This document shows, piece by piece, positions 25,740 to 36,230 of a DNA stretch of 64,000 bases (position 1 is the stretch's first letter; every line of letters begins with the position of its first letter). Origin of the DNA: Octadecabacter antarcticus 307 (GTDB lineage: Bacteria > Pseudomonadota > Alphaproteobacteria > Rhodobacterales > Rhodobacteraceae). Where the stretch lies: contig NC_020911.1 of NCBI RefSeq assembly GCF_000155675.2, forward strand, positions 1,106,501-1,170,500. Reading direction: 5' to 3'. The notes below the pieces were generated by a model. The model saw only the letters and a list, made by a program, of their open reading frames with translations. It searched no databases and was not told the DNA's origin. The translations under genes and the position numbers were made by a program.

Positions 25740-28657
25740 GGATCGCAGGCAGAGGATTTAACCGTGGCGCGCGCGCGGTGCCATTCACCTTTGACGGGCA
25801 ATCCTACACAGGACGCGAAGGTGATACCCTCGCGGCAGCGCTGTTGGCAAACGACGTTCGCCTTGTCGCCCGGTCGTTCAAGTATCACCGACCGCGCGGT
25901 GTGCTGACCGCAGGCTCCGAAGAACCGAACGCGCTGGTCACGGTGGGGAACGGTGCCGCGCAAGACCCCAACATCCGTGCCACGACATTGGAAATCTATG
26001 ACGGCCTTGCCGCACGGTCCCAAAACGCGTGGCCGTCGTTGAAACACGATGCCATGGCGATCAATGATCTGCTGTCGCCATTTCTAAGTGCCGGATTTTA
26101 TTATAAAACCTTCATGTGGCCCAAATCGTTTTGGGAAAAGCTGTATGAACCTATTATCCGCCACGCCGCTGGCCTAGGCGCGCTTTCTGGTGCGACAAAC
26201 CAAGACATCTATGAAAAAGCATTCGCCAATTGCGACGTGCTGATCATCGGGGCCGGGCCTGCGGGGATTATGGCTGCACTTACTGCGGCACAGGCGGGCG
26301 CGGATGTAATTTTGACCGACGAAGGCACGGCAGGTGGCGGGCGCCTGCTGACTGAAACCTATGACGTGAACGGCCGATCGGGTGAAGACTGGGCGGCAGA
26401 ACAATTGGCCGCGCTTTCAAGCATGGAAAACGTGCGCATCATGACACGCACAACTGTGACTGGGGCCTACGACCAAGGCACGTTTGCCGCACTGGAAACC
26501 GTTCCATCGCGCAATCCGAACGCGCCGAAAGAATGTTTCTGGCGCATCGTCGCAAAGCGGTCAATCTTGTGTGCTGGGGCGCTGGAACGTCCCATCGCAT
26601 TTCCGAATAATGACCGTCCTGGCATCATGCTGGCCTCAGCGGTGCGCGCATACCTCAACCGCTGGGGCGTCGCCCCGGGGCAGGCGGTGACGATATTTAC
26701 CAACAATGACGACGCACACCGAACGGCGCTGGATCTCATTGATGCTGGCGTGACCGTTGTGGGTGTAATCGACAGCCGCGCGGACGCTGTAGCTTTGGGC
26801 GATTATCCAATCTTCGTGGCCGGGCAGGTTATCGCGACCAAGGGGCGGCACGGGCTGACTGGCGTCACCGTGTGCGACGCCAACGGCACGCACGATATTC
26901 AAACCGATTGTTTGGCGATGTCGGGCGGCTGGAACCCGACAGTGCATTTGACCTGCCACATGAACGCGCGACCCACATGGTCAGACGATATCCTCAGCTT
27001 TGTGCCGACAGACGGATCGATCCCGAATATATTGGTGGCAGGGGCCGCGCGCGGCGTCTTTTCAACGTTGGGATGTTTGGCGGATGGAATTGCAGTTGCC
27101 AACGACACGGTCCGCGAACTCGGGCTGACCGCGCAACAGATTGACACGCCAACAGCGGATGACAGCCCCTATCGCATTGAACCGCTGTGGCAAGTGGATG
27201 GTAAGGGGCGAAAATGGCTCGACTTTCAGAACGACGTGCATGTGAAAGACATCGCGCTGGCGGTGCAGGAAAATTTCCGCAGTGTTGAGCATATGAAACG
27301 CTACACGACGCAGGGCATGGCCACCGATCAGGGTAAGAATTCCAACGTTGTCGCCCTTGCGGTGCTGGCGGATGCGACGGGGCGTGGCATTCCTGAAACT
27401 GGCACAACCACATTTCGCCCGCCCTACGTGCCCGTCGCGATTGCCGCGATGGGTGCAGGGGCGCAAGGCCATGGGTTTGCGCCTGAACGCCACACCACGT
27501 CGCATAAAATCGCGCTGGATCAGGGTGCGCCGATGATGGAAGCAGGCCTGTGGTATCGCCCTAGTTATTTCCCGAAGCCCGGTGAAACCACATGGCTTGA
27601 CGCCTGCAATCGTGAAGTGGCGATGGTGCGCAATCACGTCGGCATCTGCGATGTCAGCACGCTGGGAAAGATTGATATTCAGGGGCCGGACGCCGCTGCA
27701 TTCCTGGATTTCGTCTATTGCAACACGTTCTCGACGTTGCGCGAAAACCGCGTGCGGTACGGGTTGATGCTGCGTGAAGACGGGCATGTGATGGACGACG
27801 GCACAACTGCGTGTCTTGGCCCGAACCACTATGTGATGACCACGACGACGGCGGCGGCGGGGCAGGTGATGAAGCACCTCGATTGGGTGAGCCAAGCTTT
27901 GCGCCCCGATCTTGATGTGCGATTTGCCTCTATCACCGAACATTGGGCGCAATTCGCAATTGCCGGGCCAAAATCGCGTGATCTGCTGAATTCTGTTTTA
28001 GACACACAGATTGATGATGAAAACTGGCCGTTTATGGCCTGTGGTCCAGTCGATATTGCGGGTTTTCAGGGCCGATTGTTCCGCATCTCATTCTCGGGCG
28101 AACATGCTTATGAAATCGCCGTCCCATCGCGCTATGGTGCGTCGCTGTTTCGCCTTCTTTGCGCACAGGCCGAAGCGATGGATGGTGGGCTGTATGGTCT
28201 GGAAGCGCTCAACGTGTTGCGGATCGAAAAGGGCTTCATCACCCATGCGGAAATTCATGGCCGCGTCACCGCAAACGACATCGGTTTTGGCCGTATGGTG
28301 AGCCAGAAAAAAGACTGCATCGGTAATGCGATGTCACAACGTCCGGGGCTGTTGGAGGTTGATCGTGAACTGCTTGTCGGGCTGAAACCCGTTGAAATAA
28401 CCGGTAAATTAACCGCAGGGGCGCATCTATTTGTAGACGGCGCAGACGCAGTCAGCGCAAATGATCAAGGCTACGTCACCTCGGTTTGTTACTCGCCTAC
28501 TTTGGGCCATGACCTCGCGCAGGCGTTCCTGAAAGACGGCCCGAACCGCCACGGTGAACACATCATGCTGGTCGATCATCTGCGCGATATCCAGACCCTG
28601 TGTGAGGTGTGCCACCCCGTCTTTTTTGACCCGAAAGGGGAACTTGCCCGTGGTTAA
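25736..28657 (+). CDS. soxA: Sarcosine oxidase alpha subunit
   Basis: This 973-residue subunit has three parts. The N-terminus is a 2Fe-2S-like fold (PFTFDGQSYTGREGDTLAAA). A NAD/FAD oxidoreductase domain follows (CDVLIIGAGPAGIMAALTAA at about residue 163). The C-terminal third is an aminomethyltransferase (GcvT-like) domain that hands the methyl carbon to tetrahydrofolate (HVGICDVSTLGKIDIQGPDA, then GLEALNVLRIEKGFITHAEI). The start ATG at 25736 overlaps the soxD stop. An upstream extension of the frame to 25637 lies inside soxD and was rejected. The next gene overlaps by eight bases. Confidence 0.96.
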   Translation: MRIAGRGFNRGARAVPFTFDGQSYTGREGDTLAAALLANDVRLVARSFKYHRPRGVLTAGSEEPNALVTVGNGAAQDPNIRATTLEIYDGLAARSQNAWPSLKHDAMAINDLLSPFLSAGFYYKTFMWPKSFWEKLYEPIIRHAAGLGALSGATNQDIYEKAFANCDVLIIGAGPAGIMAALTAAQAGADVILTDEGTAGGGRLLTETYDVNGRSGEDWAAEQLAALSSMENVRIMTRTTVTGAYDQGTFAALETVPSRNPNAPKECFWRIVAKRSILCAGALERPIAFPNNDRPGIMLASAVRAYLNRWGVAPGQAVTIFTNNDDAHRTALDLIDAGVTVVGVIDSRADAVALGDYPIFVAGQVIATKGRHGLTGVTVCDANGTHDIQTDCLAMSGGWNPTVHLTCHMNARPTWSDDILSFVPTDGSIPNILVAGAARGVFSTLGCLADGIAVANDTVRELGLTAQQIDTPTADDSPYRIEPLWQVDGKGRKWLDFQNDVHVKDIALAVQENFRSVEHMKRYTTQGMATDQGKNSNVVALAVLADATGRGIPETGTTTFRPPYVPVAIAAMGAGAQGHGFAPERHTTSHKIALDQGAPMMEAGLWYRPSYFPKPGETTWLDACNREVAMVRNHVGICDVSTLGKIDIQGPDAAAFLDFVYCNTFSTLRENRVRYGLMLREDGHVMDDGTTACLGPNHYVMTTTTAAAGQVMKHLDWVSQALRPDLDVRFASITEHWAQFAIAGPKSRDLLNSVLDTQIDDENWPFMACGPVDIAGFQGRLFRISFSGEHAYEIAVPSRYGASLFRLLCAQAEAMDGGLYGLEALNVLRIEKGFITHAEIHGRVTANDIGFGRMVSQKKDCIGNAMSQRPGLLEVDRELLVGLKPVEITGKLTAGAHLFVDGADAVSANDQGYVTSVCYSPTLGHDLAQAFLKDGPNRHGEHIMLVDHLRDIQTLCEVCHPVFFDPKGELARG

Positions 28658-29213
28658 ATTGATCGCAAATTCGCCCTGCGCTGGGCTGCTGCCAAAGACC
28701 ATTGGCACGGTCTCATTTACTGAAATCGACGTGGGTCAGATGACGTTGGTGGCACCGTTTAGGGGCCAGAAAAAATCTGTCTCGGACGTGCTGAAATCAG
28801 CAATTGGTGTTGGGTTTCCAGCCCCGAACCGCACAATTGGCACGACGCCACGTGCCGTTTGGTGCGGTAAGGGGCAAGCATTGATTATGGGGGCAGACTG
28901 TCCTGACTTGGATGGTGCGGCCTGCGTTGACCATTCAGACGCGTGGGCGATTGTGTTGCTCGACGGGGCGGATGCCACGGCTATTCTTGCGCGCCTTACT
29001 CCGATTGATCTGCGCTTATCGATGTTCAAACGGGGCCACACCGCCCGCACTTTGATCGGTCATATGACGGGCGGCATCACACGTTTGGGCCTGCAAAGCT
29101 TTGAAGTGATGGTGATGCGATCAATGGCGGCAACTCTGGTACACGATCTGACGCAAGCGGCGGAAAATATGGCGGCGCGGGCGGGTTCCCCGGATGGGCA
29201 GGGGACGACCTAG
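28650..29213 (+). CDS. soxG: Sarcosine oxidase gamma subunit
   Basis: This 187-residue protein has the loosely conserved gamma-subunit pattern (VSFTEIDVGQMTLVAPFRGQ, then LTPIDLRLSMFKRGHTARTL, IGHMTGGITRLG). The GTG at 28650 has a GGGGAA ribosome site inside soxA and overlaps its end by eight bases. An ATG at 28554 would overlap soxA by more than 100 bases and was rejected. It completes the soxBDAG operon. Confidence 0.9.
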   Translation: MVKLIANSPCAGLLPKTIGTVSFTEIDVGQMTLVAPFRGQKKSVSDVLKSAIGVGFPAPNRTIGTTPRAVWCGKGQALIMGADCPDLDGAACVDHSDAWAIVLLDGADATAILARLTPIDLRLSMFKRGHTARTLIGHMTGGITRLGLQSFEVMVMRSMAATLVHDLTQAAENMAARAGSPDGQGTT

Positions 29214-29267
29214 CAGAAGATGATCACTGGCATTTTGATCGTGACAGTCACGCTGCGTGCTTCTAAG

Positions 29268-29447
29268 TTAATCAATGATTGCCGTTTGCGCGACAGAAAT
29301 GTCTGCAGGTAGCGCCGCGTCGTTGGGGTCCAGCCGTTCAGCCTACATCGCGGCAAAATCCATTGGTGTGCTGCCGGTTTCCATCTGACTGATGGGTAGA
29401 ATAGCAAAGGCGGTGGCAATCAGGGGCGGGCGAAAAAATGGCAGCAC
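29268..29447 (-). pseudogene. Remnant of a small exported protein with an in-frame TAG
   Basis: A GTG at 29447 preceded by GAGGA (29457-29461, nine-base spacing) opens a frame with a signal-like start (MLPFFRPPLIATAFAILPIS). It reads 34 residues to a TAG at 29343-29345, then continues in the same frame for 24 more protein-like residues (AERLDPNDAALPADISVAQT) to a TAA at 29268. The pattern fits a small gene broken by one nonsense change. No family is recognised, and a genuine 34-residue protein is also possible. Confidence 0.45.
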
Positions 29448-29517
29448 TTAGCTGGATCCTCGCAATTGAATAGCGCAAGAATGGCCTAGCCTGCGCTACC
29501 GCGGACGTCAAGAATTC

Positions 29518-30579
29518 CTAGCTGGACGTCACTGGGCTAATCTTTGCCAAGACGCTGCGCTGGGTGACTTGGCCCAACGGCGTGCCATTCTCAATCACCG
29601 TCAACGCCCCAAATTGGCATAAACTGTCGATGACATCCGACACTGGCGTTTCTGCGTCAACCTCATGTCCACCTAATCCCCAATCGGGTTCGGCAATCAT
29701 CACATCGCGGGCGCAAAGCACACCAAGTGGGTTCATATTTGCCACAAAATCAGCGACATAGCCATTTGCAGGGTTTGAAAATATTTCACGCGGGGTGCCG
29801 CACTGCACAATGCGTCCGCCTTCCATAATGGCGATGCGATTGCCAATTTTAAACGCTTCGTCCAGATCATGGCTGACGAAAATGATCGTTCGGTTCAGCC
29901 GCTGTTGTAGATCAAGCAGTTCGTCCTGCAGGCGCGTGCGGATTAGTGGATCAAGGGCGCTGAACGGTTCGTCCATCAACAAGATTGGCGCGTCCGTCAC
30001 GAATGCGCGCGCAAGGCCGACGCGCTGTTGCATGCCCCCCGATAGCTCCCCGACCAGCGCATCGGCGCGATCCGCCAGGCCAACCAGTTCCAATTGTTCA
30101 TCTACTTTGCGGCGGCGGTTCACCTTTGTCATGCCACCAAGTTCCAGACCCAGCCCGACGTTGTCGCGCACGGTGCGCCATGGCAGCAAACCAAACGCCT
30201 GGAACACCATCGACACGCATTCAAGGCGCAGTTTGCGCAGCTCGGATGGGGGGGCGGACCCGACTTCGCACGCCCAGTCACCGTCATGGACCTGCACGGC
30301 GCCGCGCGCGACAGGGTTCAATCCGTTAACGGCACGCAAAAGCGTCGATTTACCAGATCCCGACAGCCCCATCAGCACCAAAATCTCACCCTTATTCACG
30401 TCAAGTGAACAATTATGCACGCCCAGTATTTGCCCGCAGGCGTTCTGAATTTCGCCTCGATCCATGCCTTGATCCATCATCGGCAGGGCCACGTCCGGAT
30501 CACTACCAAAGACGATAGACACGTTTTGGAATTCAACCGCTTTTATCATTTTGTCCTGCTCGTTGTTTTGATCTGCCAT
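29518..30579 (-). CDS. choV: Choline ABC transporter ATP-binding protein
   Basis: This 353-residue ATPase powers choline/betaine uptake at the inner membrane. It shows Walker A GLSGSGKST, signature LSGGMQQRVGLARA, Walker B ILLMDEPFSALDPL and the switch FVSHDLDEAF. The C-terminal part (after FSNPANGYVADFVANMN) looks like the CBS-type domain of the ProV/OpuA group. The stop codon of choW overlaps the start by one base (30579), so the two are coupled. Assignment to choline rather than proline betaine rests on the adjacent choX and bet genes. Confidence 0.93.
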   Translation of the reverse strand: MADQNNEQDKMIKAVEFQNVSIVFGSDPDVALPMMDQGMDRGEIQNACGQILGVHNCSLDVNKGEILVLMGLSGSGKSTLLRAVNGLNPVARGAVQVHDGDWACEVGSAPPSELRKLRLECVSMVFQAFGLLPWRTVRDNVGLGLELGGMTKVNRRRKVDEQLELVGLADRADALVGELSGGMQQRVGLARAFVTDAPILLMDEPFSALDPLIRTRLQDELLDLQQRLNRTIIFVSHDLDEAFKIGNRIAIMEGGRIVQCGTPREIFSNPANGYVADFVANMNPLGVLCARDVMIAEPDWGLGGHEVDAETPVSDVIDSLCQFGALTVIENGTPLGQVTQRSVLAKISPVTSS

Positions 30580-31616
30580 TATTTTGATCCAACGCGCAGC
30601 ATACGATCTAGCATGATGGCAACCACCACGATAATCAGCCCGGATTCAAATCCTTTGGCGGTGTCGACGGTGTTAAGTGCGCGCACAACAGGAACGCCCA
30701 AACCGTCCGCACCAACCAATGCTGCGATGACGACCATCGACAGCGACAGCATGATCGTTTGGTTCAATCCTGTCATAATCTGCGGCATCGCGGACGGGAG
30801 TTCGACCTTGACCAGTTTTTGGCGTTTAGTGGCGCCAAATGCGTCCGCGGCTTCAAGCAAGGATTGTGGGGTGGATGAGATGCCCAAGTGGGTTAACCGG
30901 ATCGAAGCAGGAAGCACGAAGATCACTGTGGCGACCAATCCGGGCACCATACCGATGCCGAAAAATACAATGGCGGGGATGAGATAGACAAACGTGGGCA
31001 ATGTTTGCATCAGGTCGAGAACAGGTCGCATCCACGCATACAGACGCGGCCGGTGGGCGGCGCCAATGCCAATAGGAACGCCAATCGACATGCAAACGAC
31101 GCAGGCCGACAACACAAGGCTAAGACTTTCGGCGGTTTCTTCATAATAGCCTTGATCGATGATGAATAAAAAACCGAACGCGATCAGGGCGACGATCGCC
31201 CATTTGCGATGCAGGACATAGGCAAGTGCTGCAAACAACGCGACGACCAAAAATGCATGGGTCTGTTCCGTCCAGAACGACACGAAGGGTTCAAACCGAC
31301 GGCCGTTGATCCAATTGATCCCTGGTGGGCGCAACATAAGCGCCAGCAGAACCTCGATAAAAACCTCAATCAAGTCGGAAAACCCGTCAAGAAAGGGTGC
31401 GGCACCCTCTTTGATATATTCGAACCCGTCTCGTGCAGTGGTGCCTACGGGTAGTTTTTCGTCTGTCATACCAAGGATGCGCTGCGGCGCCCACGTGATG
31501 AACCAGAAAACTGCGGGGATCAGCCAGACTATGAAATCCCACATGGCGACCACGCACCACCATAGCCCATGGAAAAGGGCGATGATCGCGTCCCAGATGT
31601 TGTGCAATACGGTCAT
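30579..31616 (-). CDS. choW: Choline ABC transporter permease
   Basis: This is a 345-residue inner-membrane permease with several helices before the core BPD_transp_1 domain. The EAA-like loop is GISSTPQSLLEAADAFGATK at about residues 245-264, followed by MPQIMTGLNQTIMLSLSMVV. It forms the channel with the ATPase encoded next. A strong hairpin lies between choX and this gene, so the permease is probably made at a lower level than the binding protein. Confidence 0.93.
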   Translation of the reverse strand: MTVLHNIWDAIIALFHGLWWCVVAMWDFIVWLIPAVFWFITWAPQRILGMTDEKLPVGTTARDGFEYIKEGAAPFLDGFSDLIEVFIEVLLALMLRPPGINWINGRRFEPFVSFWTEQTHAFLVVALFAALAYVLHRKWAIVALIAFGFLFIIDQGYYEETAESLSLVLSACVVCMSIGVPIGIGAAHRPRLYAWMRPVLDLMQTLPTFVYLIPAIVFFGIGMVPGLVATVIFVLPASIRLTHLGISSTPQSLLEAADAFGATKRQKLVKVELPSAMPQIMTGLNQTIMLSLSMVVIAALVGADGLGVPVVRALNTVDTAKGFESGLIIVVVAIMLDRMLRVGSK

Positions 31617-31632
31617 ATATCCCCCAAACCCT

Positions 31633-31662
31633 AAAAAGGGGCCGTCGTAAAACGGCCCCTTA
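31633..31662 (-). terminator. Intrinsic (partial) terminator between choX and choW
   Basis: On the minus strand AAGGGGCCGT and ACGGCCCCTT pair over ten bases around a short loop and are followed by TTT. This is a good intrinsic terminator inside the operon. It would let choX be made in excess over choWV, a common need for periplasmic binding proteins. Confidence 0.8.
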
Positions 31663-31670
31663 TCAGTCGT

Positions 31671-32606
31671 TTACATATCCAGCGCGGCTTGTACGGCGAC
31701 AGCCGCGTCGCCGCCGTCGAGTGTTGTCACACCGTCGAGCCACCCCATGACGACGTCAGTGTTGCCGACCAACCACGCGGTTGCTGCATCGCGTGGGTCG
31801 GTTCCATCATTCAGGATCGCACCCATGATTTCGTTTTCCATGGCGAGGGTGAATTCAAGATTTTGCAACAGCTTGCCGACGTTCGGGCAGGCGTCGACGT
31901 ATCCTGCTGTCGTGTTTGTGAACACTGTCGCACCGCCCAGATCGGGGCCGAACCAATCATCGCCACCTTCCAGATAAGTCATGTCGTAGTTGGCGTTCAT
32001 CGGGTGCGGTTCCCAGCCGAGGAACACAATAGGTTCATCGCGATCGGACGCGCGGCCCACTTGCGTCAGCATGCCCGCTTCCGATGATTCGACCACTTCC
32101 ATGTCCGCGCCGTCCAGTCCAAACGCATCTGATGCGATCATATCGATGATCAAACGGTTGCCGTCATTGCCAGCCTCGATGCCGTAGATCTTGCCTTCGA
32201 GTGCATCTGCGTTTGCCGCAATCGCATCAAACGACGTGATACCAAGTGCCGCACCTGCCGCGTTTGTCGCCAGTGTATATTTCGCACCCGTGAGGTTTGC
32301 GCGAACGGTATCAACGCTACCATCTTCGCGGTAAGGCGCGATATCGGCCTCCATGGTTGGCATCCAGTTGCCAAGGAAAACGTCCACGTCGCCTTCGGCA
32401 AGGGATGTGTAAGTCACTGGAACAGAAAGGACTTTGATGTCCGTCTCGTAGCCCAGTGCGTCGAGAACAACAGTCGTGGCGGCTGTTGTCGCGGTGATGT
32501 CAGTCCAGCCGACGTCAGAAAACGTGACAAGACCGCAGTCTGCGTGGCCGTCAGCCGAAACAGCGCCAGCCGCACAAATGGCGAGGATTGAAAGAGTGGA
32601 TTTCAT
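31671..32606 (-). CDS. choX: Choline ABC transporter substrate-binding protein
   Basis: This 311-residue periplasmic protein has a short signal peptide (MKSTLSILAICAAGAVSADG) followed by an OpuAC-type binding domain (CGLVTFSDVGWTDITATTAA, FLGNWMPTMEADIAPY, IVFLGWEPHPMN). The tryptophans in these motifs are of the kind that cage quaternary amines. It is the first gene of choXWV, read away from betI across a shared promoter with a BetI-like palindrome. Confidence 0.94.
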   Translation of the reverse strand: MKSTLSILAICAAGAVSADGHADCGLVTFSDVGWTDITATTAATTVVLDALGYETDIKVLSVPVTYTSLAEGDVDVFLGNWMPTMEADIAPYREDGSVDTVRANLTGAKYTLATNAAGAALGITSFDAIAANADALEGKIYGIEAGNDGNRLIIDMIASDAFGLDGADMEVVESSEAGMLTQVGRASDRDEPIVFLGWEPHPMNANYDMTYLEGGDDWFGPDLGGATVFTNTTAGYVDACPNVGKLLQNLEFTLAMENEIMGAILNDGTDPRDAATAWLVGNTDVVMGWLDGVTTLDGGDAAVAVQAALDM

Positions 32607-32634
32607 GGTAGTCTCCCGTGTTGGTTTTTTCTTG

Positions 32635-32648
32635 ATTGACGAGTCAAT
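32635..32648. promoter_or_regulatory. Putative BetI operator
   Basis: ATTGACGAGTCAAT has perfect ATTGAC/GTCAAT arms around two bases and lies midway between the divergent choX and betI genes. BetI operators in other proteobacteria contain similar ATTGA/TCAAT arms. Binding would repress both directions when choline is absent. Confidence 0.65.
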
Positions 32649-32690
32649 AAAGAACGATTTAACTCACTTGGCAATAACTTTGAGGATGTG

Positions 32691-33266
32691 ATGCCTAAGC
32701 TTGGGATGGAGCCTATACGCCGCGCGGCTTTGGTTAAAGCCACCATTGACGTGATTGGCGCACAAGGATCGTTAGAAGTGACCGTTAGTCAGATCGCCAA
32801 ACGCGCAGGCATGTCGTCGGCGTTGGCGCATCACTACTTTGGTGGGAAAAATCAGATTTTTCTCGCAGCGATGCGGCAAATCCTGCGTGATTTTGCTGTT
32901 GAGGTTCGTGAAAAACTGCATGCCGCCCACACCCCGCGCGCCCGTGCCGAAGCCCTGATTGCCGCGTCTTTCGCGCCATCGTGTTTTGCACCTGCGACCG
33001 TCAGCGCATGGATGACGCTCTATGCGCAGGCGACGACGCAGCCTGACATGCATCGGCTTTTGCGGCTGTATCAACGGCGTCTCCAGTCCAACCTGACACA
33101 CGCGTTGCGCCCGCTATCGCCCTCGCCGATTGACGACGCGACAACCTTGGCGGCCTTGATCGACGGGTTGTATCTACGCGCAGCATTGGCGCGGAACACG
33201 GCCCCAGACACGGCGCATGCCACGGCCCTGCGCGCCCTTGATCGACTGACTGGAACACCCCAATGA
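32691..33266 (+). CDS. betI: Transcriptional repressor BetI
   Basis: This 191-residue TetR-family repressor senses choline. The N-terminus MPKLGMEPIRRAALVKATID and the helix-turn-helix VSQIAKRAGMSSALAHHYFG follow the BetI pattern closely. A GTG one codon upstream (32688) is an alternative start. The gene overlaps betC by four bases, giving a betI-C-B-A operon as in rhizobia, and it controls the divergent choXWV as well by position. Confidence 0.93.
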   Translation: MPKLGMEPIRRAALVKATIDVIGAQGSLEVTVSQIAKRAGMSSALAHHYFGGKNQIFLAAMRQILRDFAVEVREKLHAAHTPRARAEALIAASFAPSCFAPATVSAWMTLYAQATTQPDMHRLLRLYQRRLQSNLTHALRPLSPSPIDDATTLAALIDGLYLRAALARNTAPDTAHATALRALDRLTGTPQ

Positions 33267-34771
33267 CCAAGCCGAATATCCTCATCATTATGGTTGATCA
33301 GCTGAACGGAACGCTGTTCCCTGACGGCCCCGCCGATTGGCTGCATGCCCCGAACCTGAAAGCTTTGGCTGCGAAATCGACCCGCTTCAAGAATGCCTAC
33401 ACTGCGTCGCCTCTCTGCGCGCCGGGCCGTGCATCGTTCATGTCAGGCCAACTGCCAAGCCGGACACAAGTCTATGACAACGCAGCTGAATTTGCGTCTT
33501 CAATTCCGACCTATGCCCACCATCTGCGCCGCGCGGGGTATCAAACCTGCCTGTCTGGAAAGATGCATTTCGTTGGTCCAGACCAACTTCACGGGTTTGA
33601 AGAACGCCTAACGACAGACATCTACCCACCCGATTTTGGCTGGACGCCGGACTATCGCAAGCCGGGCGAACGCATCGACTGGTGGTATCATAATATGGGG
33701 TCTGTCACCGGTGCGGGCGTTGCTGAAATTACCAATCAAATGGAATATGACGATGAGGTTTGCTACAATGCGACCCGCAAATTGTATGATCTGTCACGCG
33801 GCAAGGACGACCGCCCTTGGTGCCTGACCGTGTCGTTTACCCATCCGCATGATCCCTATGTTGCGCGTAAAAAATACTGGGACCTATATGCGGATTGCGA
33901 CCACCTTTTGCCTGACGTCGGGCCCATGGCATATGCAGATCACGACGCCCATTCGCAGCGTATCCTGGATGCAAACGATCACGGAAACTTTGACATCACC
34001 CAAGATCAGGTGCGCCGCGCCCGCCGCGCCTATTTCGCCAACATCTCATACATCGACGATAAAATCGGCGAAGTCCTACAGACGCTCAAGGACACCCGCC
34101 AAGACGCCACGATCCTGTTCGTCTCTGACCATGGCGACATGCTGGGGGATCGCGGATTGTGGTTCAAAATGTCCTTCTTTGAAGGGTCTGCGCGCGTGCC
34201 GTTGATGATTTGCGCGCCGCAAATGCCTGCCGGATTACTTGAGACTCCGGTTTCAAACATCGATGTCACGCCGACGCTTTGCGACCTCGCGGGGGTGTCG
34301 ATGGAAGAAGTTATGCCATGGACGATCGGCATGTCGCTGGTCCCGATGGCAAATGGCGTTGAACGGACCGAACCGGTGGCAATGGAATACGCAGCCGAAG
34401 GATCATATTCACCAGTTGTCTGCCTGCGCTACGGCAGATGGAAATACACGCGCTGCGCACTCGATCCAGATCAGTTATTTGATATTGAAGCCGATCCAAA
34501 TGAGCGAAACAACCTCGCAAATGTTGCAAAACATCAAGGCACGTTAGACCAATTGCGTGCGAAATCTGAGGCCCGTTGGGACCTTGCTGCATACGATGCG
34601 CAGGTCCGCGAAAGCCAAGCGCGCCGCTGGGTGGTCTACGCTGCATTGCGCAACGGTGACCACTACCCGTGGGATCACCAGCCGCTGCAAAAAGCATCCG
34701 AACGCTACATGCGCAACCATATGGACCTCAATACTCTAGAAGAAAACCAACGCTTTCCGAGAGGCGAATAA
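33263..34771 (+). CDS. betC: Choline sulfatase
   Basis: This 502-residue sulfatase releases choline from choline-O-sulfate. The formylglycine motif is [20 protein letters not shown], with the cysteine in CxPxR at about residue 53. Metal ligands are expected in IIMVDQL near the start and in [16 protein letters not shown] at about residue 290. The C-terminal extension characteristic of choline sulfatases is present. It overlaps betI by four bases and betB follows after one base. It lacks a signal peptide and so acts in the cytoplasm. Confidence 0.95.
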   Translation: MTKPNILIIMVDQLNGTLFPDGPADWLHAPNLKALAAKSTRFKNAYTASPLCAPGRASFMSGQLPSRTQVYDNAAEFASSIPTYAHHLRRAGYQTCLSGKMHFVGPDQLHGFEERLTTDIYPPDFGWTPDYRKPGERIDWWYHNMGSVTGAGVAEITNQMEYDDEVCYNATRKLYDLSRGKDDRPWCLTVSFTHPHDPYVARKKYWDLYADCDHLLPDVGPMAYADHDAHSQRILDANDHGNFDITQDQVRRARRAYFANISYIDDKIGEVLQTLKDTRQDATILFVSDHGDMLGDRGLWFKMSFFEGSARVPLMICAPQMPAGLLETPVSNIDVTPTLCDLAGVSMEEVMPWTIGMSLVPMANGVERTEPVAMEYAAEGSYSPVVCLRYGRWKYTRCALDPDQLFDIEADPNERNNLANVAKHQGTLDQLRAKSEARWDLAAYDAQVRESQARRWVVYAALRNGDHYPWDHQPLQKASERYMRNHMDLNTLEENQRFPRGE

Positions 34772-34772
34772 C

Positions 34773-36230
34773 ATGACCTACGACATTCAACCAACCGCCA
34801 GCCACTTTATCGACGGAGCGTACGTCGAAGACACCAGCGGCACACCGATCCCTGTGATTTGTCCGGTTTCGGAAAAACAGATCGCGATTGTTTACGCCGC
34901 GACACCGGCCATTATCGAACAAGCACTGGCCGCCGCGACCCGTGCACAGGCGGCTTGGGCTGCAATGACCGGAACGCAGCGTGGCCGGGTGTTGCGCCGG
35001 GCCGCCGATATCATGCGCGAACGCAACTATGATCTCAGCGTACTTGAAACCAATGACACCGGCAAACCACTGCAAGAAACTCTCGTTGCGGATGCGACAT
35101 CAGGTGCCGATGCGCTGGAATATTTTGGTGGGCTGGCGGGCAGTCTGACCGGTGAACACATCCAATTGGGGAGCGATTTCGTTTATACCCGTCGCGAAGC
35201 ATTAGGCGTTTGCGTTGGTATTGGTGCGTGGAACTACCCGACCCAGATCGCCGCATGGAAGGCCGCGCCTGCGTTGGCCTGTGGCAATTCAATGGTCTTC
35301 AAGCCGTCCGAACAGACACCACTGTGCGCGCTAAAAGTTGCGGAAATCCTGTTTGAGGCGGGCGCGCCCGCGGGCATCTACAACGTGGTACAAGGCATGG
35401 GTGAGGTCGGCCACACCCTCATCACAGACCCGCGCGTTGCCAAGGTTTCCTTGACCGGATCGGTGCCCACGGGTCGCAAAGTATACGCGGCCGCTGCGGC
35501 TGGAATCCGTCATGTGACGATGGAATTGGGCGGCAAATCCCCCATCGTCATCTTTGATGATGCAGACCTTGAGAACGCGGTGAGCGGCGCAATTCTGGGC
35601 AACTTTTACAGCTCGGGTCAGGTCTGTTCAAACGGCACGCGCGTGTTCGTTCAGTCCGGCATAAAAGAGGCATTTTTAGCCCGCCTCAGCGCGCGTCTGA
35701 AAGACGTCAAAATGGGCGATCCGCTAGACGAAAGCGTTAATTTTGGCCCCATGGTGTCCAAACGCCAGATGGAGATTGTGCTGGGGTTCATCGCCAAAGG
35801 CATCGCCGAAGGTGCGCGTTTGGTGGCTGGCGGGGGGCGCCAAGGCGATATGGGGTACTTCCTGCAACCCACTGTTTTTGCAGATGTAACTGATGAAATG
35901 ACTATTGCAACAGACGAAATATTCGGACCAGTCATGAGCGTTTTGGACTTTGAGGATGAGGACGATGTTTTGACCCGCGCCAATGCCACTGACTTCGGCC
36001 TCGCCGCTGGGGTGTTTACCAATGATCTTAGCCGCGCGCACCGTATGGTCGCGGGATTTGAGGCTGGAACAACCTACATCAACACCTACAATGTCTCCCC
36101 CGTAGAGGCCCCGTTTGGTGGGTCGAAACTGTCCGGTGTTGGGCGTGAAAACTCCAAGGCGGCGATCAATCATTACAGCCAGTTAAAGTCGGTTTACGTC
36201 GGCATGGCCCCAGTTGAGGCACCGTTTTAA
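34773..36230 (+). CDS. betB: Betaine aldehyde dehydrogenase
   Basis: This 485-residue aldehyde dehydrogenase oxidises betaine aldehyde to glycine betaine. It shows VELGGKSP-type motif [20 protein letters not shown] with the general-base glutamate, and the catalytic cysteine in [17 protein letters not shown] at about residue 285. NAD-binding [11 protein letters not shown] precedes it. It starts one base after betC and ends directly against betA, so the operon is tightly coupled. Confidence 0.96.
   Translation: MTYDIQPTASHFIDGAYVEDTSGTPIPVICPVSEKQIAIVYAATPAIIEQALAAATRAQAAWAAMTGTQRGRVLRRAADIMRERNYDLSVLETNDTGKPLQETLVADATSGADALEYFGGLAGSLTGEHIQLGSDFVYTRREALGVCVGIGAWNYPTQIAAWKAAPALACGNSMVFKPSEQTPLCALKVAEILFEAGAPAGIYNVVQGMGEVGHTLITDPRVAKVSLTGSVPTGRKVYAAAAAGIRHVTMELGGKSPIVIFDDADLENAVSGAILGNFYSSGQVCSNGTRVFVQSGIKEAFLARLSARLKDVKMGDPLDESVNFGPMVSKRQMEIVLGFIAKGIAEGARLVAGGGRQGDMGYFLQPTVFADVTDEMTIATDEIFGPVMSVLDFEDEDDVLTRANATDFGLAAGVFTNDLSRAHRMVAGFEAGTTYINTYNVSPVEAPFGGSKLSGVGRENSKAAINHYSQLKSVYVGMAPVEAPF

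Noticed and set aside
27062..27952. 296-codon minus-strand ORF inside soxA
   Set aside because: It lies entirely within the alpha-subunit gene and shows no protein family features.
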